From NCBI RefSeq assembly GCF_902362185.1, contig NC_044507.1, forward strand, positions 14,428,544 through 14,492,543: DNA of 64,000 bases, in the 5' to 3' direction. The position numbers and the translations under genes were made by a program. The notes below the pieces were generated by a model. It was not told where the DNA came from. It worked only from the letters and a program-made list of their open reading frames with translations, and made no database searches. The DNA is from Chanos chanos (lineage: Eukaryota > Chordata > Actinopteri > Gonorynchiformes > Chanidae). This document shows positions 27,101-39,556 of this stretch, piece by piece. Numbering within the stretch: position 1 is the first letter of the stretch; every line of letters begins with the position of its first letter.

Positions 27101-28330
27101 ATTCAGTGTAGTTGATAACCAACATGTCCTCTTGGCTGGCAGAGACGAAAAGACCTTGTAAAATCTGACATGTTGCTGTATTTTTTTTTTTGTTTTTGTC
27201 TTCAACAAAAAAGGAATGAAAATAGATAAATTGAACCCAATCACTTTGGCTTTTCAATATTTACAAATGCTGCATTTGGCAAAAATTGCTGTCTACAAAC
27301 AAGTATATTTAAAGGCACTTTGCAGGTTCTTTGGAGGATGCAAAACCAAAACAAGCAGTTACTTCACACGCATTCTAGATATGTGTCAGACAACCAGAGG
27401 TAGAAGTCCTACAAATAACTTCACTTGGCTTGGTTGTACAGAACAATACACTTTTTTTTCAAAGATATACGCAATTTTACAATAAAATCGTTTGAAGTTT
27501 TTGCATCGCATCGAACAGCTGAGTACCTTTAAGAAAAGTTGAATAAAATATAGATAAATGAAAAGGACACAAGGCACATCCAGTGCAAAGACAGCTCACT
27601 GACTTCAGTGATAAAGTGAAGTTGAAGCACTTGATTACAGTAGTTTACATCTTTCAAAATGGTTTACATCAAGCTTAGGTGGTTTCATTACAGTAAGATC
27701 AATTTTTTTCCAGCAAAGGTGAAATTTTTGGCAATATACTTAAGGCAAAGAGGATCTTTGCAAAGATGATCCTTTACTTAACATTTAAAAAGAGGTTGCT
27801 CTGTATATCTGTATACTATCAGTTTTTATGTTAGATGTATTTAAACACTGTAACAGAGGAACAATTTATTCTTTGCTCCTGTCTTTGAATCACTCTGTAT
27901 GTATATGGTGCATTTTCTGCCTACAGACAAATACACCTGAGGCTAGAGTGCCATCCATTAACGTTAACTTACTAACAACACTGTGCTTTAAATTTCAACT
28001 GCAGCATTTGGCATTTACACAGAACATCACTTTAATTTTCAATCTTTGCAAAGAGTCTCCATACTTAGCTTTTCCCAGTAAATGACCTGATGGTTATATA
28101 TTTTAAAATCAACTAACTTCAGTGGTAAAAGTATTGCTGCAGAACTTATTATACTTTTGGGTTTGTGCTTAAATCAAGATTATGACAAAACAAAATATGA
28201 CAAACACATTAATGGGGGCATTGAACAAGAATATTCATCATCTGAACATGAAATTACACAGTTAGTGTAAGCACTCCAACTGCCAGTCACAGGCTCAAGC
28301 CTTAATTTAAAATGTCATAGAAAGAAAGAA

Positions 28331-28334
28331 CCCC

Positions 28335-28387
<53 letters not shown>

Positions 28388-28394
28388 ATACACA
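28331..28394. repeat. poly-C followed by (CA)n
   Basis: Twenty C residues run directly into about 24 CA units, within the probable syngr2 3' UTR. Confidence 0.9.
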
Positions 28395-28493
28395 CGATGG
28401 AGTGCAAGAGCCAAAATCCACACTGATGAGCCTTCGGGATAAATGTCTGACCAACCTTGATCAGATCAGATCAGATCACCTGATCTTAGTCTC

Positions 28494-30557
28494 TCAGTAC
28501 GCTGGAGGCTGGTAACCTCCCTCTCCAGAATATCCAGAATTTGGGGTGAAAGGGGACTGTTGGTAGCCCTCTGGAGGCCCACTTGTATAGGGATGGGTAG
28601 GAGGGTATGGAGTGGTGTGGTCATTAGCTGGATCTGTGTAGCCCAGGTCTATGTCACCCACACCTTGGCGGAATCGTTTAAAGGCAAACAGGGTCAGTAG
28701 TGCCTATGGGTGGGGAAAAAAAAAAAATCACAGCGCTATAAATATTAACACCCAAACCAATATTTTTGGTGAGGTTCAGTATTATTTTGTGTGAAAAATT
28801 GTGTTTCATAGAAAAATGAACACGTTTGATGGTGAGGTGTGAGAGACGGAAATGAAGCTCACCCAAGTGATAACTGAGAAGAATGAAAAAGCCACAACTG
28901 CCCTGGCAGCACTTGCTATCACGTCCGTGCCTGTGTGAGACCACTGATTGGCCAAGAAGCAGAAACAGATAAACCACATGAACGTCCATGCTCCTGTTAC
29001 GGGAAAGAAAAAAAAAACAAAAAACATTAGAGCCTAAAGGGATCGAAAAGGCCACACCACTGAACATCTGAGGAGAGAGATCCATGAAGAGGATCCCTGC
29101 ACTGGTCTTAATATAAAGGGCAACGATGATTTTTGAGTCTGTGATGAGCACCGTATATCCTCTTAGAAAAAGAAATGTCATAAGTGCATGCTTGTTAACT
29201 ATAATGAGGGGCTGTGACTCTAGGCCAAATGCATGCAATAAATCAATGACAAATAGCCAACCTTACCAGATACGACAAGGTCACCAATGACGATGTTTTT
29301 CCTGTCCCTGGCACTGCTGATGTGTGGAAAGTAAGCATCCAGCACAGTAAAGACAACGCATGCCAGGAAAGCAATAATTCCTGTGCCAACTCCAAAAGTG
29401 CAGGCACTGTCGTTCTTATTGAACATGCATGTGGTTTCACCTGAGACTGATGGGTTGACATAGCCCTCCCCGGTGATTGTTGCAAAAACCACGATAGCAC
29501 AAAGCTGGGGAAGAAAAAGTGTTTTGTGAAAAAAGAAACAGTAATCAGTGATCACCATACCGATAATATTGCGTGATATCGTTTGTAAGTAGCACGCACA
29601 GGCAGCCTAAAAGGCCTAATAAACGTTGGTGATTTATAAGTCACGTGATTTCTAAGGTCGACCTGTCGATATCGTCAATTTCGTAAACTGAAATGCCCTC
29701 CCTTGAGATAATTTCGGAAAGGCCTTGGATTCAGTAACAGGTAACACGATATCGCGTCTTCTGAGACAGCATGAATGCATCACAACTGAATTTCCCATTC
29801 TGAAGAAGTCTCTCTGGTTGGGCAAAACGTTTTGATTTGCATTTGGTTCGGTTATCTGACAAACTTTTTTACCATTTGACTGAATATGCAAATACAACGT
29901 AGCGAACTAAACGATGGGCAATTCCATCCTCAGCATGTTCTCAGCTAATTGACGAAGCTGTTTTACACAACAGGCTTAACTTATATATACTACACTTTTA
30001 ACGACCCAGGTGAACCAGTCTCCTAAATATGTCAACTGTTCGTTCTACAAAGGGACAGCAGATTAAGTTAATATTCTTGGCAGTTGTTAACTTAGCTTAT
30101 GAGAGACCCAGTACCAGCATGAAAACGGGGAAAGGTTAAGCATAACTAAATAGCTTGTGTACTCCTGCGTCACGAGGGAGTACTGTTAGCAAGCTGAACA
30201 AGTTTCGTCAGGAGCCTTCCCTACTAGCTTACATATCTAATGAGCAAAATGGCTACCAAAGAGAACCCACAACTTTCAGTACTTCTGGAAACTTCCACCA
30301 TCTCCAACAAAATGACACGCCCCAGTACTGTGTAAAACAAAAGTATTTCGGCTAAACGACCACGTTAACTGAAGTTTTATTTGTGTTCCTCAGCTGATAA
30401 GGCAGGACTAAGCGGCTAGGCATTCTTGCTCTACAGTGATGACTTCCAACATACTTACCCAGCTCAATACGCGCACTATAGTTTGAGGTTGCTTTACAAA
30501 GCTCACAAAGTCAAAAGTACCTCCGGCCAAAGAGGCCCCATATACATTAGTCGCCAT
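28494..30557 (-). CDS. syngr2: synaptogyrin 2
   Basis: Four-helix MARVEL-domain vesicle membrane protein. Exons on the minus strand: 30459-30557, 29267-29504, 28863-28993, 28494-28703. Junction phases agree, giving 678 bp and 225 aa (human SYNGR2 is 224). Diagnostic blocks are YGASLAGGTFDF at the N-terminus, GEGYVNPSVSGETTCMFN in the first lumenal loop, DAYFPHISSARDRKNIVIGD, AWTFMWFICFCFLANQW and FSFFSVITW in the later helices. The cytoplasmic tail is Pro/Tyr-rich and ends GGYQPPAY. Synaptogyrin 2 is chosen over 1 and 3 mainly because its human neighbours are TMC6/TMC8, and tmc6 lies next door here, divergently oriented. Confidence 0.93.
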
Positions 30558-32767
30558 TGCACTAGCTTGTTTTCCGCAACGTAAATCTACTTTCGAACGT
30601 TGCAAGAACGAGAAAAGTTCGTTGGATGATCTCTCGAATCAGGATGTCCAGTTTGTTTTCACTTATTTCCTGAAAGTGAATGAACCGCCCTCTTGAGGGA
30701 AGTACACGTCAGACCATGCAGCCAGTGCAGCTGGAATACTATCCAGGTTTAATTGTAGGCTTTCCAGGGTCTCGAAGGGGCAGGCCAGTACAGGGGTTAT
30801 CTATAAATTTTCTGTAATTTCACACTGGCTTTTAACATTTCAGTACTTTCAAAGTACCTCTGAATTTGTAGATGGGTGCACTAATCCTGACATCTTGAAA
30901 TTCACTGAACTCTTGATAGAAATATTACTAATGTGGTTACGTTTATGACAGTATGTGTTGTATGCACAGGTATTGTTGTGCAAGGATTCCCGTACATTCA
31001 CGTAACTAACTGCATTTTTACAGTGTAATCTATTATTTCACACAAGCTGTGAATGGAGAGGTACCTCCACACCTTTAACACACACCACTGTGCACAAAAG
31101 GTGGGTCCTGTTCTGCTGGCTACTTACCAAGTTATTCATTTGTGCAATAATTAACCTAAAATGTATCGTTTACTTTAATGAAGTAGCACACATGCGCAAG
31201 TTCCCTTTACTCTGCTGGACTGCAGCAATCACATAGTTACTGCAAAGTGGCGGTTTTATGATAGTCATCATTACACACTTATTTCACAATAATGATTTTA
31301 TTGTTATGTCTGCCTACACTTAATGACACACTTTTACATTCTAGATTAACTATAGTATCGTGACTTAAATATCTCAGCAACATGAAAGAATCAACCCCAA
31401 CCAAGTAGGTTTGGCAAAATGATTTAAATGATTAGATTTGTATGATTTGATATGAAAGCACATGTAGGTTCCTTTAACTGTAAGATTTCACTGATGTTGG
31501 TGTTAGTCTAGAACAGTAAGTTATTGTCCATGCTTGTACTGTCATATCTGTTAGGTTTGTGATATGTCTTGCTCATTGCTCATTGGAAAACACGAAATTG
31601 GATGATGTGTAGAGCACATTTGTAGTACTAGTGCTGCTTGCTAGATGGCGGTATGCTACAAGGCATCTCATTTAATAAAAGCGGAACACTCAACACGCAC
31701 GTTAACCTGTGAATGACGAGACCTATGAAGTGGAAGCCTCACATGACTTCTGGTTATTTACAGGAAGCACAAACACTTGTCAGCTAACTTATTCTGTGAG
31801 GTTAAAAAATGAAATGTGCCCCATACCAAGCAATAGCACAGCAATATAGATAGATAGAAAGTTGACTTTATTAATGCCCAGAGGGAAATTAAACTGTCAT
31901 AGCAGCCAGATACGTTAAAATACAAATGACAACAGGTACATGAACACACAGCAGCTAAAGTGAATAAACAGTAAGACTAGTGAATGTATAAGTGTGGATA
32001 TTGACTGAGGGTCTGGTTATAAATCAGATACAGATGAAGGCATAAAGTGCTGAATATGTGTCTGTGTATATATAATTTGTACATCACTATTGTTTTATTT
32101 AGCATTGCTTGTCCTCTTCTGAACATATATTTGCAACATAATTGTGGTTGAAGTTTCATGATGATATTTGTTAATTTAAATCAGGGCAACCCTCTGGACA
32201 GCCCTCTGGGCAGCTTGTTGTGGCTCAACACCAAACATTAAAGTCCGTCTTCTCTACTGTTAAGAGTTTTTATTTTTTTAAATTTATTATATTTTATTGC
32301 CTCGACAATATTACATTTCCATCTGTAACATTTGGAATTTCACTTCCCCATATTGCACCTTATGTCAACTGCATACTGAAATGTGATATAAAAAGACATC
32401 TGGCATGGATATGTGACCGGTTAAAAAAAAGCCATTGTGTCATTAGAAAGTCTTGCTTACCCAAACACCAAATTCTCCCATTTGTTTTGGCTTCCACTAG
32501 AACTTGTATTTGCACCCTGAAGACAGAGCTGTTTTTTTTTTTTTTTTTTTTTTGCAAGGGATGCTAATAAAGCTCCACCTACAGAGACATGGTTACCCAT
32601 GAGACTGTCGTCACAGCTTGTCTCCCTATCTGCAGATTTGAGCATATCTCTGAATGGCACACAGCTTATAGAGGTCTGTTCCTTCCCTTCAGGTGGCTGA
32701 TTGTCTTGACGAAAGAAGCTAAATCCAACACAGCAGGCACATGTAAAGTCTAAGTTACTTAAGGAAG
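30558..32767. other. syngr2-tmc6 divergent spacer
   Basis: This 2.2-kb interval separates two divergent genes and should hold both promoters. It contains a LINE/SINE 3'-tail-like repeat at about 31842-31935 and a T-homopolymer at 32531-32554. No TATA box could be assigned to either gene. Confidence 0.5.
31842..31935 (-). mobile_element. fish retroposon 3'-tail fragment
   Basis: Short GATA-type tetranucleotide repeats run into GACTTTATTAATGCCCAGAG and then GGAAATTAAACTGTCATAGC. Read on the minus strand this resembles the common fish LINE 3' end GGGAAATT...ATTAATAAAGT followed by (ATCT)n. Similarity may extend toward 32200 but decays. I cannot settle the family (Rex1 or L2 type, or a SINE sharing that tail). 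Confidence 0.45.
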
Positions 32768-33510
32768 ATGGCTCACTGTGTTACCGTTGATGTTAATGTA
32801 CATCAAGCCGATGAATCATCTGAGTAAGTAGTGAGACCTGACAAAAATGTTCTGCGGTTTTCATTTAAATACTTTACAATATTAAATCTGTTTCAGAGGT
32901 TTAATGAGTACACAAGGATCTGAAACAACTTTGCCCATACACTTGGATGTTACAGTTTCTTTTTTTTTTTTTTAAATCTTTAAGCTTTGTTTCTTGGCAA
33001 GTGCTTAACCAAATTATACACTTTTTTGTCGTAACAAATACTTTATTGTGTGCTGTTTTGTGTCCTGTTTGTGTAGTTTGCATGATACCATGTGAAATAC
33101 ATGATGAGCGTACAGATGAAGTTTGAAGACTGCATTACTTCACAGCCCCAAAAAATGTTGTGATGTTTTGACATTGCAAGACTAACATTTCAGAAGCCTG
33201 TATATATGTGATATCAGCCTTTGCATGGTTCAGACGTTTTGGGTTTTTTTTTTTGTTGATGTTGTGTGTGCAATTTGTTTTTATTCAGTGAACATGTTGT
33301 ATTAAGTGAAGTTTACAGCACTTTCTTGTCCACATGTAGGAATCTCCAGTTGATCGGTATCCACAACCCCACACTTTACAGCAACCATGAAGCGACTGAG
33401 ATGGGCACACTCAGAAGGGAGAAAACAAGCGCTGTTACGTGTATGAACAGAGATTTAACCTTTTAACTTTTACAGAAAAAGTAGTGTGTCTATATATATA
33501 AATAAATAAA

Positions 33511-33546
<36 letters not shown>

Positions 33547-36380
33547 TGATGTTACTATACGTTAACTACTTTTAGGAGCTAGACTTTCGCTCTTTTATTA
33601 GGTATTGTAATATAGTTACAAAGATTCTGTTGAGCATTTTTAAAATCAAGTTTGAACTTGAATTTGATGGACAGTGTCAGCATGCGCTTGTGTAACTGTC
33701 TTTATATCTACAGCATCTTCCTGATGAATGACTTTGTGTTCTTCTCTTGTGTTGGCACTGTAAATGAAGTCACAGCCTCATTAGAAGCACAGGATTGGCA
33801 AAGTGAGCAGAGCAGTGAGGAAGACGATCTTACAGATGTCTTGAGCAGAAATCGCAGGTCTACTGCCACTCTGAGAGTCCTGTCCTCCATGCCCAGTCGG
33901 TCTGCTGGTGAGATCCCCATCTGAAATACAGATTAGTTTTAGGCACTTGTCCGGTCATCAGTTTGAATGAATTTCATAATGTCTCAATGAATCTCATAAG
34001 GTCAATAACATTTTAAATGTTAGACATTAATTATTTGTTTCTCTTGTTTGTTATAGTCTAGATGATGTGGCATCTCAGCAGGGGAAGTCCACTTTAGTGC
34101 AAAAGAGGGGAAGTCAACTAGTAGAAAAAAAGGATGCAAATAGCAACACAGTGTTATAAGTAGCAGGGACATTGCACACATTTTCAGTGCTTTAAAACAA
34201 GATAGCAGAATGAAGGGGGGGGGGGGCTGGGTGGCTGTGGTTTAGAAGCTGCTATACATGTGAATGTACCCTTGTAAATGTGACACTGGTAGAAAATGAG
34301 TCATAATTAGACACATTCAAATTTGGTCTAGCACATCGCAAAGCTCTAAAGCAACATCACACATAGTTACACTAAGAGTAGTATTGTTGTCATTTATGAA
34401 ATTATGACAATAAATTGCTAAATTGTTTGTATGTGTCCTGTTCATACATATAGTGCATGAAGAAAGTATTTGGTCCCTTCCTGAGTTCCATTTCTATGTA
34501 CTTCTGGGGTTAATTAGGGTTAGCTGTTAAAGTTCACTTGTAAACAGGCTTTATTTGGGCTTTGAACCTCAACCATGGCCATGGTCATATTCACCAAATG
34601 GAGAAAGTTTTGGATGGCGGTGATGAAAGAAGCATAGGTCTGCAACATCCAAGCAGCTACAGTCAACTTATCCCATAGCTACAGTGCTCCTGACTCTGCA
34701 ATAAGAAATTACAGTGTACAGAGATGGTATTCATGAGAAGGTTGCAGGGCAGAGGTCACCATCTCTAAAAACAACATAAATGTTCAGGCAGTGTATGGCA
34801 GAGTAACGGGGTAAGGATGTTTTGCCTCCTCAGGATCTGGACAAACTGCAATCACTGAAAGAACCAGACTCGCAATGACCAGAAAAACAAATAAAAAACA
34901 AAATAAAAGTTTTAGTACAGCCAGATCCAAGTCTTGACTTACCCGATATGTTTGGGCAAGACTTGAAAAGAAGCATTCGTACAGATGTTGCTGAGCTAAA
35001 GCAGTTTTGCATGGATGAGCAGACCAAAATTCACCCACTGCGAAGTGAGACACTGATCAGCAGTTACAGGAAGCGCTTAGCTGCAGTCACTACAACTGCA
35101 AGCAGTCACTGGCTTAAGGGAACAATTGCTTTTCATGCAATGTTTTTTGGTGTTGCTTTTCTTTCCTTATTAAAATAAGTACATGCTCGCGCGATCCGTT
35201 TATATGGGCTTCCTCTGCCTAATGCTAATATTCAGTTGAAGATCTGGTGACTACATTTATTTACTGAATATAGAAACAGAGAAAATCAAATTGGGGACAA
35301 ATACTTTTTCAAAGCCCAGTAAAATACATATACACAATACGTTTGAAAATATTGCTCAAATTGTTGTCCAGTTTATTACAGAACGCTTTCCGCTGCTTTT
35401 AAGGGGCGCTGTTTGTTTTTTTTTTTCTGCGATTAAAAATGACTGTTGCAGTGTTGTGTGTTTGCATTGAGGTCATCGCCTTTGAACACTCACTGTCTCC
35501 TCCCCTCAGGCCGAAGAGGCCCTGCTGCTTCAGTATATAAATATCAGACACGGGCCACGCAGCGCCGTAGACGCTGGCAGGCCCAGGACTCTGAATCGAC
35601 CGCCAGAGGCCACAGCACAGAGGCAATGGCTGAGGAGTTCAGTGACGAGGGTACACATCATGTTCAGATGTATAGGTTCATATGCAATCCGTACAATCAG
35701 TGTTAAACACTCTAAGGTTTCATAATCATTCCTCTGAATTTGATATTTGACGTTTGGCGCAAAATGAGAGTAAACCGCATATCTCAGAAGTTTACTTTCC
35801 TAACATCCTCTCTTTGTATTTGTGTGTGTGTGTGTGTGTGTGGGTGTCACAGTGGCGCAGAGGGAGGAGCTGTTAAAGAGTCTACAGAGCATGACCGATG
35901 TGGAATGTGTGCGTACATTGCGTGCCATGCCTCTCAGCTTGACTGAGAAGAGAAAATTCAGGTATAGCCATTCAGAACTGTGAATACAAGAATATAAAGC
36001 ATTCATATTAGAAATGTAATACATTTCTAATGGTGAGATACACAATCATAGATCTTTCTGTTAAGACTGATACTATATGAACTGTGATCAGTTCTCTGTT
36101 TTCTGACATGTGGAGGTCTTTTTCTAGGGATCAGGCATGCAGGGGCAAAAGAGGAAAAACCCAATCCATGGATAGGGTGCCCTGTTGCAGTTGGCTTAAG
36201 GTCAATTTTACGAAGGTATTTTCGCATTTGTATTATGAGCATGATAAACTTCTCAAACCCCCTTCTGTCCTTAGTATTAACATTTTAAATGATTTGAAAT
36301 AACATTAAAACTTTTTTTGACTTTGCTGACAATGCAAAACTTGAGAATTAGAGGGGAGAGACGGTGTTGCTTAATATCGC

Positions 36381-36416
<36 letters not shown>

Positions 36417-39377
36417 CTCAGTGCCTGAGTCATGTCGGGCTGTTTGTTCAGAGCTCTACACGGCTTTGGCATGCTGACCTCAAAAGGGTGGGCGGTCGCT
36501 TTGGCACTGGAGTCCTGTCTTATTTCCTCTTCCTCAGGACTCTACTACAGTACAACATCTTCCTCTTCCTCATCAATGGCCTCTTTGTAGTCATACCGCA
36601 GGCCTTTCAACTCCCTGCTCATGTCACCAATCAGAATAGCTTTTCTTGGCTTGATCTGCTCACTGGAGAGGTATAGTTTGAGAAGACCTTGGTGATTATA
36701 AACAGTGCTAGATATTAGTATGCAAACTGGAATCTCTAATCATCTCTAATTTTAATTCATCTCTAATTTGAACCTCTTCTCCTCCTGTCTCTAAGATGAG
36801 TTTTATAGAAATATTTATAAAAATATATTTATAAAAAAGTTTTTTTTTTTTTTTTAAACGTAGTAGATGGACCTAATGTTCTTTCTCACACTTTTCTCTT
36901 TTTGTCTTTTCCTTCCTGTCAGGGCTTTTTCAGAGATACATTGATGTTTTATGGGTACTACACCAACTCTACCAGTATGGGGATCTGCAACTCTAAACAG
37001 AACGATGATTGTGCAGCTCAAAAAGGGATGTACAACATACCACTGGCCTATCTTTCCAGCATTGCGATAGCCTTCTTTGTCACTTGTACTATACTGGTGT
37101 ACAGGTTTGACCTTTTGCCCTTTTTTGGTAAAATTTTGATCAGTTTTCTTATATCATAAAAATATTCAGCATCTGAAGTATTTTTGTGTCCTTTATTCGT
37201 CTTAAGCATGTCCAAGTCCTTTGGGAGAAGCTTCCGGATATTTAAATCTCACGGGAACTTAGCTCTTAAGGTTTTCTGCAGCTGGGATTTTAAAGTCAGC
37301 AAGAAGGCATTTATCAAACGGCAGTCTGAGAATATCTGCACCCACCTCAAGGTAGGAACAGATCCAACTCATACATGGGCGTGTGGAACAGAGTGAAAAT
37401 GAAGGAAAGAACATGGGGGTTATTGATGCTTTTTTAAAAAAAAAAAAAAAAAAGATTTGATATAACACAATCAGGCGCATGGGAGACGAAGTAAAGCACA
37501 TGTTGATTTGACAAAAGAGAGGTTATTGTGAGTTAAAATCATACCACAGTCGTATTCAAAATGTTTCACTAATGTGTTAACTGTTGGCTTAGATGAACAG
37601 GCTGTGATCAGTTCAGCACAGAAATCAACAAGTTTCTATAAACACTAAATGTTGACAGCAGTTTTCATGCTTTAGGGGTATTAAACGTAGTTTCTGATTG
37701 TTGCTCATTTGTTTACTAATTGAAAAACACTTTAATGACTCCAGGTCTTTACCTGTCTTACAATTTCTCTGTATATGTCTCAGTATCAAATTCTTATTTT
37801 GACACTCTGTCTTCAATCTTTGGCAGGAGTTGCTGTCAGAACTGAACTGCAAAAAAGAGCACAGGACTGTGCAGGGGGTGCTAAGATGCCTAGTAATGCA
37901 TGCCCTGGCATGGCTGATTTGCCTGAGCAGCACGCTTATTTGCGTGTTAAGCATCTTCTACTTCCCAGAATATATTGAACAGGTGAATGTTAACTGAGGT
38001 CAGTCGTACAGGATCTGAGAGCTTCACAGCTGCCTGTGCGTGTTATCTGGACCCGCCTGAGTCAGATCAATAGCAATAGCACCTGGAAACCGGTCATTTG
38101 CGTGTTACGTATGGGCACTGTGAAATACGTCAGTCACCCTTTTGAGGTTTTGTGTGTCTGATCATAGTGGGTAAAATGTTCAACTTTGACCAGCTTCAAC
38201 TTTAATCAGCCAACGCCTTATTAACTTAATGATGACATGATAAGAAATAATTTAGCTAACTGAAGTTTGTAATTAAATTTATTAAAAATTTTTTTTACAG
38301 AAATGTTTTTATCGGTTTAATTGCTCTTGTAATACTGATGGATACTGGTGTGTGTGTGCGTGCGTGTGTGTGCGTGCGTGCGTGTGTCTGCGTGCGTGTG
38401 TGTGCGTGCGTGCGTGTGTCTGCGTGCGTGTGTGTCTGTGTGTGTGTGTGTGTGTGTGTGCATACGGGCGTGTGTGTGTGTGTGTGTGTGTGTGAGTGCC
38501 TTTGCATTAAAGAATGACTTTGCATCACAGTATAATTTGGGTCAAGATATTCGTTTGCTGGCCCTGCCTGTCTTGGTGTCCAGTGTAAATCTTTTGCTGC
38601 CTGATCTCTTCAGTATTGTTGCCTGGATGGAGAACTACAATTCACCAAGCATTCAGGTCTATGTCTCCATCTCCAGGTGAGCAAAGGCATCACCACTTTT
38701 TTGCCTCTGGTATGACTGTGTTATATAGCAACTAACAAGAGCTACATTAATTCCTTAAAGCATGAAGGAAGTTCATCAGTGAAAGCCTCTGTAGACTGTT
38801 CATTAAAACTAAAGACTAATGAGGATTATATTCTGGTAATGCAGCTAGTAGTTTGGAAATTATTCCAGAATCATAAATTTATCATAAATTAACCATTTAA
38901 ATGTAAGTTGCTTTCAGAAAAAAAACAATAAACTTACAGAAGACATATAAAACTTTTTATGAGTTGTGTGGATTATGAACTATATTACATTGACATGGAT
39001 GCATGGTTTTGCAAAGCGTGCACTCTCGTCAGCGAATGAAGAAATGATTGTGCACACATTGCACTTTGACCTCAGGAATCATAGTTGTCATTAGCTTGTG
39101 TTTCTGAGAGACTGCAGACAGGCTGCACTGCTCATCAGCCAGAGAAAAAAATGTCGCTTCTTGACCTCACACCTGATTCTCATTTCTGGAGAAACACTAT
39201 AAAAGTCACTCGTGTTAATTCTGAGGAAGTCCCACATGTGTCATTCACAGTGTTCACTTGCTGAATCGCTTATGTGTGAAATCATCACTGTACTGCCTTT
39301 TGTTTTGAGTGTAATACATGTAGTTTCCCGCAGTTCAGCTTTAAGCACATAGTCAATTACATGTATGTATGTATGTA

Positions 39378-39428
<51 letters not shown>

Positions 39429-39432
39429 ATGT

Positions 39433-39479
<47 letters not shown>

Positions 39480-39505
39480 ATGCATATTATATAACTCACA
39501 GCATC

Positions 39506-39556
<51 letters not shown>

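Larger units (their letters stand above)
20193..28493. other. cant1 5' region, duplicated spacer and syngr2 3' flank
   Basis: The left part is probably cant1 intron 1 and promoter DNA and carries the tandem duplication at 20448-24045. From 24.2 to 26.8 kb I see nothing beyond chance open frames. From about 26.9 to 28.49 kb the sequence is probably syngr2 3' UTR: minus-strand AATAAA signals lie near 27866-27871 and 26876-26881. A C-homopolymer plus (CA)n tract lies within it. Confidence 0.5.

Noticed and set aside
28678-29238. 186-codon minus-strand open frame
   Set aside because: Read-through of syngr2 introns and exon 3 in another frame; true exons are defined by splice sites.
34784-35053. 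89-codon minus-strand open frame with a hydrophobic stretch
   Set aside because: It lies antisense to the Tc1 transposase relic and has no splice support.
38295-38528. His/Thr-rich open frames on both strands
   Set aside because: Translations of TG/CA microsatellite; the same applies at 39353-39604 and 47793-48170.
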